From positions 1 through 49,217 of the forward strand of contig DBBQ01000007.1 in NCBI GenBank assembly GCA_002292265.1: a stretch of DNA of 49,217 nucleotides, given 5' to 3'. This document shows, piece after piece, positions 35,151 through 43,342 of the stretch (within the stretch, counting starts at the first letter, position 1; each line of letters opens with the position of its first letter). Source of the DNA: Flavobacteriaceae bacterium UBA980 (GTDB lineage: Bacteria; Bacteroidota; Bacteroidia; Flavobacteriales; Flavobacteriaceae). The notes beneath the pieces were generated by a model. The model ran no database searches. It was not told the origin of the DNA and saw nothing but the letters and a program-made list of their open reading frames with translations. Made by a program: the position numbers and the translations under genes.

Positions 35151-35674
35151 ATGAAAAATTTGATTTTACTTGCGACATTTTTCGTGTTTAATTTTTTCAG
35201 CATTGCTCAAAAAGCACCCAGCACAAAGAACGATGTTGAGTTTCGTGTTTACAAAGAATACGATAAAAAGGGAAACTTGATTCGATACGACTCCACACGT
35301 GTTGAAAAGGGACACAGACTTCATAATGCTTTCAATTCAAGTTTCTTTCAGATTCTCTGCCCATTCACAACCTAAGAATGGATTCACTGTTGAGTCACAA
35401 AAGAGCTTTTCTTTTTAAAGATAGGGATCTGCTCGACAGCTTAAAAGGACACAAAATGGTTCCCAATATCTCTATTTATAGGAAAGACTCAGTAATGGAA
35501 ATTCCAAATCATTTTCTTCATTTTAAAAGAGACCTTCAAGAAAAAAATCTGGACTCTATCTTGGATCAACACTTTAACCGGATGGAAAAGTTGTTTGAAC
35601 AGTTTTTCGAACAAACCGACCAAGCAAAAGAAAACTTAGCACGCGCTAAAGAGCAAGGTGAACCACTTTTTTAG
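35151..35674 (+). pseudogene. Secreted protein of unknown function, split by an apparent one-base deletion
   Basis: Two open frames seem to be one gene. The first (35151-35375) begins with a signal peptide (MKNLILLATFFVFNFFSIAQ) and reads EFRVYKEYDKKGNLIRYDST, then runs out of character and stops. The second (ATG 35378, stop 35674) is in another frame and ends with a charged helical region (LDQHFNRMEKLFEQFFEQ). That second frame is open upstream to about 35328, just where the first loses sense. Adding one T to the TTT at 35330-35332 joins them as HNAFQFKFLSDSLP, giving about 174 residues. It could be a real mutation or a sequencing error. Function unknown. The 3' end overlaps rsmG by 29 bases. 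Confidence 0.6.
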
Positions 35675-36263
35675 TTTCAAAAAAGGGGCTTTTAAAAAAC
35701 CGCTTTAATTCATAGTGTTCTGCGATAGGAAAAGACTTCAATTCTTCGGTCAGATCGCCTCCTTTGAGATATAAAATTCCATTCTGTAAAGAATGTTTAC
35801 TTTCTGGCTTTATCTTTTTTTGTACCCAAGGAACAAAGGACTCCATCCGGGTTACGGCACGGCTCACTACAAAGTCAACTTTTCCAGCAAAGGCCTCAGC
35901 ACGAAGCTTTTGTGCAGAACTATTTTGTAACCCCAGGGCATGACTTACCTCTTGTACAACCTTCACTTTTTTTCCAATACTATCGATCAATTCAAATTTT
36001 ACTTCGGGAAATAGTATGGCCAAGGGAATCCCTGGAAATCCACCTCCCGTTCCCACATCCAAAATATGCGTGTTAGGCTGAAACGAAATTACCTTTGCAA
36101 TCCCTAAAGAATGTAGTACATGACGCTCGTAAAAAGCATCCATGTCCTTTCGGGAAATGACGTTGATCTTTGCATTCCATTCCAGATACAACCCATAAAG
36201 CTTTTCAAATTGCTCCTTTTGTAATACGGTCAGTTCGGGAAAATATTTAGTAAGTTCTTCCAC
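35646..36263 (-). CDS. rsmG: 16S rRNA (guanine527-N7)-methyltransferase, GTG start
   Basis: A 205-residue SAM-dependent methyltransferase modifying G527 of 16S rRNA. Loss of the enzyme gives low-level streptomycin resistance in other bacteria. The SAM loop ILDVGTGGGFPGIPLAI, the acidic end of strand 2 in KFELIDSIGKKV and the motif FVVSRAV are diagnostic of GidB/RsmG. The first codon is GTG at 36263 (MEELTKYFPEL). It is tail to tail with the frameshifted gene (29-base overlap) and divergent from the desaturase gene. Confidence 0.94.
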   Translation of the reverse strand: MEELTKYFPELTVLQKEQFEKLYGLYLEWNAKINVISRKDMDAFYERHVLHSLGIAKVISFQPNTHILDVGTGGGFPGIPLAILFPEVKFELIDSIGKKVKVVQEVSHALGLQNSSAQKLRAEAFAGKVDFVVSRAVTRMESFVPWVQKKIKPESKHSLQNGILYLKGGDLTEELKSFPIAEHYELKRFFKSPFFETKKVVHLAL

Positions 36264-36327
36264 AACTTTTTATACTTCTATCGATTTAAAATAAATTTTC
36301 TAGTATTTTAGCGTAACAAATATTTTT

Positions 36328-37422
36328 ATGCAAGCTACACAAAGCCTTCGCTTTTCGCGAAAAGACTCCAAAAAATTTTTTAGAACTTTAAATCTTCGGG
36401 TTAATCAATATTTTAAAGAAAATAAAATTCAAAAAACTGGGAATTGGAAACTCTACCTGAAATCCCTTGTAATGTTTTCTTTATTAATAGCACCGTATGT
36501 ACTGGTTTTGTTGCTGGATATCAGCTTGTGGTATAAACTCCCCATGTGTATAGTGATGGGGATCGGCATGGCGGGTGTAGGGATGAATGTGATGCATGAC
36601 GGCAATCATGGTTCTTTTTCAAAATACCCTTGGGTCAATAAACTAATGGGAAGCAGTATTTATATTCTGGCAGGAAATGTTTTTAACTGGAAAGTACAAC
36701 ACAACCTTTTACATCATACATACACCAATATTCACGGTCATGATGAGGATTTAGAAGCGGGCCGTGTGCTTCGATTTTCAAAACACGCCAAGTGGCTCCC
36801 TCACCACAAGTTTCAACATTTCTACTCTGTACTATTGTATGGACTTTTAACCATAAATTGGGCTATTTTTACAGATTTCCAACAAATGAAACGCTACACT
36901 GCTCGAAAGCTTTCTTATTTGAACAGCAAGCGCCCAAGTCTCCAATGGACTGGATTGGTTATTTCAAAAGTTGTCTATTTTTTCATTTGGCTGGTCATAC
37001 CAATGATCTTTTTAAATGCGCCTTGGTGGGCGATACTTATTGGCTTTGTCGTCATGCACTATACCGCAGGGCTTATTCTTAGTTTGGTCTTTCAGTTGGC
37101 CCATGTCATGGAAGACGCTGAAATGCCCAAACCGGATGAAACAGGTACAATGAAAAATACTTGGGCCATTCATCAACTTCTGACCACTGTAAACTTTTCA
37201 ACCAAAAATCGATTTGTAAATTGGTTCACAGGAGGATTGAACCACCAAATTGAACATCATATTTTTCCTCATGTCAGTCACATACACTACACCCATATTG
37301 GTGCTATTGTTAAAAAAACTGCAAAGGAGTTTAACCTACCTTACAACGAATACAAAACCACCCGAAGTGCACTCTTGTCACACTTCAAGTTTTTAAAACA
37401 AATGGGAGTCCAACCCAGTTAA
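36328..37422 (+). CDS. Membrane fatty acid desaturase (acyl-CoA/acyl-lipid type)
   Basis: A 364-residue di-iron membrane desaturase. The three histidine boxes are HDGNH (90-94), HNLLHH (125-130) and HQIEHH (306-311). A third box of QxxHH form is typical of front-end or linoleoyl-CoA-like desaturases, but no cytochrome b5 domain is present, so electrons must come from a separate donor. Four membrane helices flank the boxes. The position and substrate of desaturation cannot be told; keeping the membrane fluid in the cold is a reasonable guess. It is followed by an aminotransferase gene after 9 bases. Confidence 0.88.
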   Translation: MQATQSLRFSRKDSKKFFRTLNLRVNQYFKENKIQKTGNWKLYLKSLVMFSLLIAPYVLVLLLDISLWYKLPMCIVMGIGMAGVGMNVMHDGNHGSFSKYPWVNKLMGSSIYILAGNVFNWKVQHNLLHHTYTNIHGHDEDLEAGRVLRFSKHAKWLPHHKFQHFYSVLLYGLLTINWAIFTDFQQMKRYTARKLSYLNSKRPSLQWTGLVISKVVYFFIWLVIPMIFLNAPWWAILIGFVVMHYTAGLILSLVFQLAHVMEDAEMPKPDETGTMKNTWAIHQLLTTVNFSTKNRFVNWFTGGLNHQIEHHIFPHVSHIHYTHIGAIVKKTAKEFNLPYNEYKTTRSALLSHFKFLKQMGVQPS

Positions 37423-37431
37423 TCTCCAATT

Positions 37432-38616
37432 ATGGATTTACTTTCAGCACGTATTACTAGTTTACCCGTTTCTGCCACTCTTGCTATGGCAGCAAAAGCC
37501 CGTGAGTTAAAAAATCAGGGGATCGATGTCATTGGATTGAGTTTGGGGGAACCCGACTTCAATACTCCAGAGTTTATAAAAGAGGCTGCCATTCAAGCCG
37601 TAGAAGACAATTGGAATTCGTACTCCCCTGTAGATGGTTACGCAGATTTAAAAACTGCGATTTGTACCAAATTCAAAAGAGATAATGGACTAGAATATTC
37701 CCCTTCTCAAATTGTAGTTTCCACAGGGGCAAAACAATCCATCGCCAATGTGTGTATGGTTCTCTTGGATCCTGGAGACGAAGTACTACTTCCCGCTCCT
37801 TATTGGGTAAGCTATTCTGCCATTGCAACTTTGGCAGAAGCAAAATCAACTATTATTCCTTCCAGTATCGGAACGGATTTTAAAATCACTCCAGCTCAAT
37901 TGGAAGCCGCCATTACTCCAAAAACGAAGTTGGTGATGTTCAATTCGCCAAACAACCCCAGCGGAACGATCTATACCGAGGAAGAATATCGTGCCTTGGG
38001 TAAAGTCTTAGAGAAATATCCTGATATTTTTATCCTTTCGGACGAGATTTACGAACACATCAATTACGGAAGTCCCCACTTTAGTATTGCTGCAATTCCA
38101 GAGCTCTACGACCGAACGATTACGGTCAATGGAGTGGCGAAAGCTTTTGCGATGACAGGTTGGAGAATTGGATATATCGGAGCACCTGAATGGCTGGCTA
38201 AAGCCTGTAACAAAATGCAAGGACAAATTACCTCTGGAGCCAATTGTATCGCACAACGCGCTACGATCGCCGCCGTTGAGGCTCCTGTCAGCAAGATTAA
38301 TTATATGGTGGAGGAGTTTGCAAAACGCAGAGAAATCATCATCGAACTACTCAGTGCCATTCCTGGAATTCATGTCAATCAACCCCAAGGTGCCTTTTAT
38401 GTTTTCCCAGATGTGTCCGCTTATTTTGGAAAAACTCTAAAAGGAAAAACGATTGAAAATGCATCGGATTTTGCTTTGTATCTTTTAGAAGAAGCACACG
38501 TGGCAACAGTAACTGGGGATGCCTTTGGAAATGGTGATTGCATTCGAATTTCATATGCTGCTTCCGAAGAAAATATCCGTACAGCTATTAGACGGATTGC
38601 AGAAGCCTTGCAGTAG
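37432..38616 (+). CDS. Aspartate aminotransferase-like enzyme (class I)
   Basis: A 394-residue fold-type I PLP enzyme of the prokaryotic aspartate aminotransferase (Ib) group. The start LLSARITSLPVSATLAMAAK, LSLGEPDFNTP, FNSPNNPSGTIYTEEEY, the PLP-contacting ILSDEIYEHI and the lysine in VNGVAKAFAMTGWRIGY are all typical of that group. The likely reaction is aspartate with 2-oxoglutarate to oxaloacetate and glutamate; some members also serve prephenate or aromatic substrates. It follows the desaturase gene by 9 bases and may share its transcript, though no functional link is obvious. Confidence 0.9.
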   Translation: MDLLSARITSLPVSATLAMAAKARELKNQGIDVIGLSLGEPDFNTPEFIKEAAIQAVEDNWNSYSPVDGYADLKTAICTKFKRDNGLEYSPSQIVVSTGAKQSIANVCMVLLDPGDEVLLPAPYWVSYSAIATLAEAKSTIIPSSIGTDFKITPAQLEAAITPKTKLVMFNSPNNPSGTIYTEEEYRALGKVLEKYPDIFILSDEIYEHINYGSPHFSIAAIPELYDRTITVNGVAKAFAMTGWRIGYIGAPEWLAKACNKMQGQITSGANCIAQRATIAAVEAPVSKINYMVEEFAKRREIIIELLSAIPGIHVNQPQGAFYVFPDVSAYFGKTLKGKTIENASDFALYLLEEAHVATVTGDAFGNGDCIRISYAASEENIRTAIRRIAEALQ

Positions 38617-38637
38617 CCTTCCAATCCGTTATCTTTA
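38608..38637 (+). promoter_or_regulatory. Promoter of the Sua5-type gene
   Basis: TTG (38608-38610), a 19-base spacer and TATCTTTA (38630-38637) fit the Bacteroidetes promoter with one mismatch. It begins inside the end of the aminotransferase gene. The GTG start is 24 bases downstream. Confidence 0.4.
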
Positions 38638-38661
38638 CGGTTAAATTAGAACCTCCCGTCC

Positions 38662-39615
38662 GTGATTACTACTGATTTGAAACCGGTCATTGAAACTTTG
38701 AACAATGACGATGTTGTGGGAATTCCCACAGAAACAGTCTATGGCTTGGCGGGAAATGCGTACAAAGAAAGTACGGTAGAAAAAATCTTTAACTTAAAAA
38801 AGCGCCCTTCGTTTAACCCCCTGATTGTTCATATTGCAAGTCCTGAATTTTTAACTCAAGTAGCTACCGACATTCCTTCCAACGCTCACTTATTAGCCGA
38901 AGCTTTTTGGCCTGGACCGCTGACTCTCGTATTGAATAAAAAAAATCAAATTCCAGATCGCGTTACAGCTGGGAAACCCACCGTAGCCGTTAGGGTTCCC
39001 AATCATCCTTTGACACTTGAATTATTGAGCAAATTGGCGTTTCCCTTAGCCGCTCCCAGTGCCAATCCCTTTGGTTTCATAAGCCCGACGAAGGCAGCAC
39101 ACGTGCAGGGCTATTTTAAAGAGGGCTTAAAGTTCGTTTTGGAGGGAGGTCCTTGTCTTCGCGGGTTGGAGTCCACCATCGTTGGATTTGATGGAAATCA
39201 ACCAGTGCTCTACCGTCACGGTGCTTTGGTACTAGAAGAAATTGAAAAGGTGGTAGGAAAAATAAGTGTTAAAACAAAGAATGACGAAAGTCCAAATGCA
39301 CCCGGGATGCTTTCCCGTCACTACGCTCCCAAGACCGCAACCCTACTCAGTAAAAATCCAGTAAAAACACTGAGCAAGCATTCTAATAAAAAAGTTGGTC
39401 TTTTGAGCTTTCAAAAAATAGAACTCTCCAACGGAAAGATACACCAAGAAGTTCTATCTACTAACGGGAACCTAGAAGAAGCTGCAAAAAACTTATACGC
39501 TGCACTTCATCGTTTGGACCAGAGGGATCTCGACTTGATTATTGCCCCGTATTTCCCAGACTACGGCTTGGGAAAAACCATGAACGATCGCCTGCAGCGC
39601 GCCATTCAAAAATAA
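38662..39615 (+). CDS. L-threonylcarbamoyladenylate synthase, Sua5 type, GTG start
   Basis: A 317-residue enzyme making threonylcarbamoyl-AMP from threonine, bicarbonate and ATP for the t6A modification at position 37 of ANN-decoding tRNAs. The N-terminal YrdC domain (to about residue 200) shows GIPTETVYGLAGNA, KKRPSFNPLIVHI and the later APSANPFGFISPTKAAHV. The Sua5 C-terminal domain follows a linker containing APGMLSRHYAPKT. The presence of the second domain makes it Sua5, not TsaC. The start is GTG at 38662. It converges on the DUF975 gene with one base between stops. Confidence 0.93.
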   Translation: MITTDLKPVIETLNNDDVVGIPTETVYGLAGNAYKESTVEKIFNLKKRPSFNPLIVHIASPEFLTQVATDIPSNAHLLAEAFWPGPLTLVLNKKNQIPDRVTAGKPTVAVRVPNHPLTLELLSKLAFPLAAPSANPFGFISPTKAAHVQGYFKEGLKFVLEGGPCLRGLESTIVGFDGNQPVLYRHGALVLEEIEKVVGKISVKTKNDESPNAPGMLSRHYAPKTATLLSKNPVKTLSKHSNKKVGLLSFQKIELSNGKIHQEVLSTNGNLEEAAKNLYAALHRLDQRDLDLIIAPYFPDYGLGKTMNDRLQRAIQK

Positions 39616-39616
39616 A

Positions 39617-40216
39617 TCAATTCGTACGTCTCGAATCTTCTGAGACGGGGATCTTTATACTTTGATAGTAATTTGCTATTGCTAAATTATGCCAGGGAAC
39701 CACGATAAAAATTCCAACAACAAAAAATAACAAACCCAATAAATACCATGGAATAAAACGCAAGTGCAATACAAAAAGTTCCATTTTTTTTCCATCCATC
39801 ATCTTCCAACTCTGCTGAAGTGCCTCATTAAACTGCATTTCTGGATGCTCCGCAATAAGGTAATAGGTCATTGAAAAACCCAAACTAATCACAATCCCAG
39901 GCACGATAAAAAACAAGAGCCCCAAAAGGGTAAGTGCACTAATAATAACAAATGCAAGAAGCACATTCAACAAGGGTTTAAATCCTTCAAAAAGATCAAA
40001 AAAGGTGGGTGTACTTCCATTAGAAATTTTTAAAAAATAAATACATAAACCCAGTTGCAAGGGCCCCGCAATCAAAAGAGAGAGCAACTCACCAAAAGCA
40101 TTCAATTCAGGTGGAATGCCAATCAACAGCGCATAGACCAGACAGACTGCTGAAGATAAAACCCAGAAAGGCATCAACTGGGTTCTATTTTTTTTCATTA
40201 ACGTCAATAAATCCAT
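39617..40216 (-). CDS. DUF975-like membrane protein
   Basis: A 199-residue protein with about five hydrophobic segments (near residues 15-34, 42-63, 85-110, 112-126 and 150-177). The phrase LLFFIVPGIVISLGFSMTYYLIAEHP and the later EALQQSWKMMDGKKMELFVL are the DUF975 pattern of a membrane turn followed by a positively charged helix. Function of the family is unknown. It lies 22 bases after the DAHP synthase gene on the same strand and may be read through from the aromatic operon, although no metabolic link is visible. Confidence 0.7.
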   Translation of the reverse strand: MDLLTLMKKNRTQLMPFWVLSSAVCLVYALLIGIPPELNAFGELLSLLIAGPLQLGLCIYFLKISNGSTPTFFDLFEGFKPLLNVLLAFVIISALTLLGLLFFIVPGIVISLGFSMTYYLIAEHPEMQFNEALQQSWKMMDGKKMELFVLHLRFIPWYLLGLLFFVVGIFIVVPWHNLAIANYYQSIKIPVSEDSRRTN

Positions 40217-40238
40217 AATTTGAGATTTGGGTTTACTC

Positions 40239-41321
40239 TTAAGACTTTAATATTTTCTCTTGCTTATTGATAGACTCTTGGTGAATCGCTTTAAAGACTC
40301 GAAGGATGAATTCCTCGGACAAACCACGCTCTTGTCCTTCCAAAATCATTTTACCTAAGATCTCATTCCATCGTTTGTTTTGTAAAACTGCGACATTATT
40401 AGTCTTTTTCAAGGCTCCAATTTCAAGTGCGACTTTCATTCGTTTACCCAAAGTATCCAAAAGGGTTTGATCTACCACATCAATTTGGGCACGAAGATTA
40501 TTGAGTTGATGTTTATAGGCTTCTTCATTTGTCGTCTTTTTTCGGACTCTTAAATCCTTCATGATTTCAACCAAACGGGAAGGAGTCACTTGTTGCTTGG
40601 CATCACTCCAGGCATTGTCTGGATCCCAATGTGTTTCAATCATCAAACCGTCAAAATTTAGGTCCAAAGCGGATTGAGAAATATCAAAAATCAAATCCCT
40701 TCGTCCAGCAATATGGGAAGGATCGCAAATCATAGGAAGGTCAGGAAATCGGTTTTTCACTTCAATAGCAATTTGCCATTCAGGAATGTTTCGATATTTG
40801 GTTTTTTCATAGGTAGAAAACCCTCGGTGAATAAGTCCTAGTTTTTTGATATTAGCAGTATACAAGCGTTCTACTCCTCCTAACCAAAGAGCTAAATCTG
40901 GGTTTACGGGATTTTTTACCAAAACAATTTTATCTGTTCCTTCTAGGGCATCTGCAATTTCTTGCATGATAAAAGGACTTACCGTAGAACGGGCTCCAAT
41001 CCAAAGAATGTCCACATCGTTTTCGATGGCCAGTTTTACGTGGTCTTTGTTGGCCACCTCAGTAGCGGTCAGCAAACCGGTCTGTTCTTTGACTTTTTTT
41101 AGCCATCCCAAGCCTATAGCGCCCACCCCTTCAAACATTCCAGGACGAGTTCTGGGTTTCCAGATTCCTGCTCGGTAAACCGTTACATCCGTGTCTTTGA
41201 GTTCATGAGCAATTTTGAGCACTTGTTCTTCCGTTTCTGCACTACATGGTCCTCCTATAACCAGTGGGTGATCCAATCCAAAGTTGTCTAACCACTGACG
41301 CATTTCTTTTTTGTTTTCCAT
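40239..41321 (-). CDS. Bifunctional 3-deoxy-7-phosphoheptulonate (DAHP) synthase / chorismate mutase type II
   Basis: A 360-residue fusion. Residues 1 to about 265 are a type I-beta (KDSA-like) DAHP synthase: VIGGPCSAETEEQVLK, GIWKPRTRPGMFEG, KNPVNPDLALWLGGVER and CDPSHIAGRRDLI are active-site segments. Residues from about 270 on are an AroQ-type chorismate mutase (NNLRAQIDVVDQTLLDTLGKRM and the later NKRWNEILGKMILEG). It thus covers the first committed step of the shikimate pathway and the step from chorismate to prephenate. The C-terminal mutase probably gives allosteric control by prephenate or end product, as in related fusions. It follows tyrA by 27 bases and closes the attenuated pheA operon. 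Confidence 0.93.
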   Translation of the reverse strand: MENKKEMRQWLDNFGLDHPLVIGGPCSAETEEQVLKIAHELKDTDVTVYRAGIWKPRTRPGMFEGVGAIGLGWLKKVKEQTGLLTATEVANKDHVKLAIENDVDILWIGARSTVSPFIMQEIADALEGTDKIVLVKNPVNPDLALWLGGVERLYTANIKKLGLIHRGFSTYEKTKYRNIPEWQIAIEVKNRFPDLPMICDPSHIAGRRDLIFDISQSALDLNFDGLMIETHWDPDNAWSDAKQQVTPSRLVEIMKDLRVRKKTTNEEAYKHQLNNLRAQIDVVDQTLLDTLGKRMKVALEIGALKKTNNVAVLQNKRWNEILGKMILEGQERGLSEEFILRVFKAIHQESINKQEKILKS

Positions 41322-41348
41322 CTTTTGTTCGTTTATACTAATTTTACA

Positions 41349-42197
41349 TTAATTAATTCCTGCCAAAATTGTTTTGATGGCGTTGGTTTGTTGCATTTTC
41401 TGAGAAATCGCTTCGAAATTCTGTTGTTCCATCAGCGATTTAAATTCTTCTAAATTGGCGATGTACTCGCCCAGCACTTCTAAAATGTTTTCTTGATTCT
41501 GTTTAAATATGGGAGCCCACATGGCAGGAGAACTTTTTGCCAAACGAACGGTAGAAGCAAATCCACTCCCCGCCATATCAAAAATCGCCTGTTCGTCTTT
41601 TTCTTTTTCCATCACGGTTTTACCCAACATAAATGAGGAAATATGGGACAAATGTGATACGTATGCGATGTGCTGATCGTGTTCTTTTGGATCCATTTCT
41701 TTGATTTCCATCTCCATATTTTTAAACCACTGTACTGCCCATTCTAACAGGTCCGGTCTTGTCTTATGGGCCTCACACAAGATTTGTGCTTTTCCTTTGT
41801 ACAAAGTAGCAAAGGCTGCTGAAGGTCCCGAAAATTCAGTTCCTGCTATGGGATGTGTCGCTAAAAATTGATTGCGCTTTGGATGCTGTTCCAATGTGGA
41901 ACAAATCAAGAACTTGGTAGAGCCTATATCAAGTAAAAGAGCGTTGTCATTCATTTGATCTAGTATCGGCAGAGCTAGCTCAAGTGCTGCATCAACAGGA
42001 ATGGCTAAAATAATGACATCCATAGCTGCATAAGTTGAAGCTCCCAAGGTCATGTCTATTAGACCTAAGGCAAGAGCTTCTTTTTGATGGTCCCTATTTT
42101 GGTCTTCGCCAAACAATTCACAGCCAGCAACATGCTTTCTTGCTGCCAAAGCAAAAGACCCACCAATCAACCCCAATCCGATGATTCCTATTTTCAT
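41349..42197 (-). CDS. tyrA: Prephenate dehydrogenase
   Basis: A 282-residue NAD(P)-dependent enzyme converting prephenate to 4-hydroxyphenylpyruvate, the tyrosine branch. The Rossmann loop GIIGLGLIGGSFALAARK opens the protein, HPIAGTEFSGPSAA is the substrate loop containing the conserved histidine, and HDQHIAYVSHLSHISSFML is the helical domain signature. There is no fused chorismate mutase and no C-terminal ACT domain, so tyrosine feedback on the protein may be weak, in keeping with transcriptional control by the leader. Its ATG overlaps the stop of the upstream aminotransferase gene by 4 bases. Confidence 0.94.
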   Translation of the reverse strand: MKIGIIGLGLIGGSFALAARKHVAGCELFGEDQNRDHQKEALALGLIDMTLGASTYAAMDVIILAIPVDAALELALPILDQMNDNALLLDIGSTKFLICSTLEQHPKRNQFLATHPIAGTEFSGPSAAFATLYKGKAQILCEAHKTRPDLLEWAVQWFKNMEMEIKEMDPKEHDQHIAYVSHLSHISSFMLGKTVMEKEKDEQAIFDMAGSGFASTVRLAKSSPAMWAPIFKQNQENILEVLGEYIANLEEFKSLMEQQNFEAISQKMQQTNAIKTILAGIN

Positions 42198-43342
42198 AAT
42201 TCGATCCGTTTTATAGCTTCTTCAATGGTAGCTTCAGGTACACATAGGGAGAATCTTATGTAGCCCTCTCCTTGACTTCCAAAAATAGTTCCCGGGGTGA
42301 CAAAAATGTTGTTCTGATGTAAGACAGTATTTATAAAGGTCTCAGCATCTGGAGCATCTTCAGGAAGCTTTGCCCATAAAAAAAGACCTACACTGTTCGA
42401 CACTACTGAGGCACCTAATTTTTGGGCCAAGACCCTCATCAAAGCACTGCGTTTTTTATAGATGCTGTTGAGTTCTGCAAACCAATCAGGTGTCATTTTT
42501 AAGGCAGCGATAGCTCCTTGCTGTACCCCGAAAAACATACCCGAGTCCATATTGCTTTTGACTTTAAGTGTCTGCTGTAAAACATCCGCTTTCCCAGAGA
42601 GCATTCCCACACGCCAACCCGCCATATTAAATGATTTACTCAGGGAATTCAGCTCTACAGCAACGTCCTTTGCACCCGGACGAGACAAGAGACTTTGTGG
42701 TTTTTCAGTTAAGACAAAACTGTAGGGATTGTCGTTGACCAACAAAATATCGCGTTCTTTTGCCCATCCAATTAAGCGGTCAAAAGTTGCTAGAGATACA
42801 TCCGTTCCTGTAGGCATATGAGGATAATTGAGCCACATAATCTTGACTTTAGAGGTATTCAGTGCTTCTAATGCCTCAAAATCAGGTTGCCAGCCGTGAG
42901 TTGCTTTTAAGTCATACACCACCGCCTCTGCTTCCATCAAACGGGTTACCGAAGCGTAGGTCGGGTAACCAGGATTGGGAATTAGAACCTGATCTCCTGG
43001 ATTGAGATACGCCATGGATAGATGCATAATCCCTTCTTTAGATCCCATCAAAGGAAGTATTTCCGAATTGGGATCTAAGGTAACCTCGTAATGGGCTTTA
43101 TAAAAATCTGAAATTGCTTTGCGCAATTCTGGCAGCCCTTGGTAGCTTTGGTACATATGAGCTTTAGGGTGCTGCATTGCTTCATTTAAAGCGCGTACGA
43201 CCTCTGGGTGAGGCTCCAGATCAGGACTCCCTATTCCCATATTGATGACAGGTTTCCCTTCTTTAATCATCGCGGCTACTTCTCTTAACTTTCGAGAAAA
43301 GTAGTACTCCTTGACACTCTGTAATCGCGTAGCTGTTTTCAT
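42194..43342 (-). CDS. PLP-dependent aminotransferase in the aromatic amino acid operon
   Basis: A 382-residue class I/II aminotransferase. INMGIGSPDLEPHPEV, MWLNYPHMPTGTDVS, LLVNDNPYSFV and the PLP lysine in ELNSLSKSFNMAGWRVGM are visible. Similar proteins are often labelled LL-diaminopimelate- or aspartate-type aminotransferases. Its position between pheA and tyrA, overlapping both by four bases, makes it the probable phenylpyruvate/4-hydroxyphenylpyruvate aminotransferase for the last step to Phe and Tyr. That assignment is from context. Confidence 0.88.
   Translation of the reverse strand: MKTATRLQSVKEYYFSRKLREVAAMIKEGKPVINMGIGSPDLEPHPEVVRALNEAMQHPKAHMYQSYQGLPELRKAISDFYKAHYEVTLDPNSEILPLMGSKEGIMHLSMAYLNPGDQVLIPNPGYPTYASVTRLMEAEAVVYDLKATHGWQPDFEALEALNTSKVKIMWLNYPHMPTGTDVSLATFDRLIGWAKERDILLVNDNPYSFVLTEKPQSLLSRPGAKDVAVELNSLSKSFNMAGWRVGMLSGKADVLQQTLKVKSNMDSGMFFGVQQGAIAALKMTPDWFAELNSIYKKRSALMRVLAQKLGASVVSNSVGLFLWAKLPEDAPDAETFINTVLHQNNIFVTPGTIFGSQGEGYIRFSLCVPEATIEEAIKRIEL

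Noticed and set aside
42194..43342. Naming the operon aminotransferase as a diaminopimelate aminotransferase
   Set aside because: The sequence fits the broad superfamily and the operon context points to aromatic substrates; a lysine-pathway role has no support nearby.
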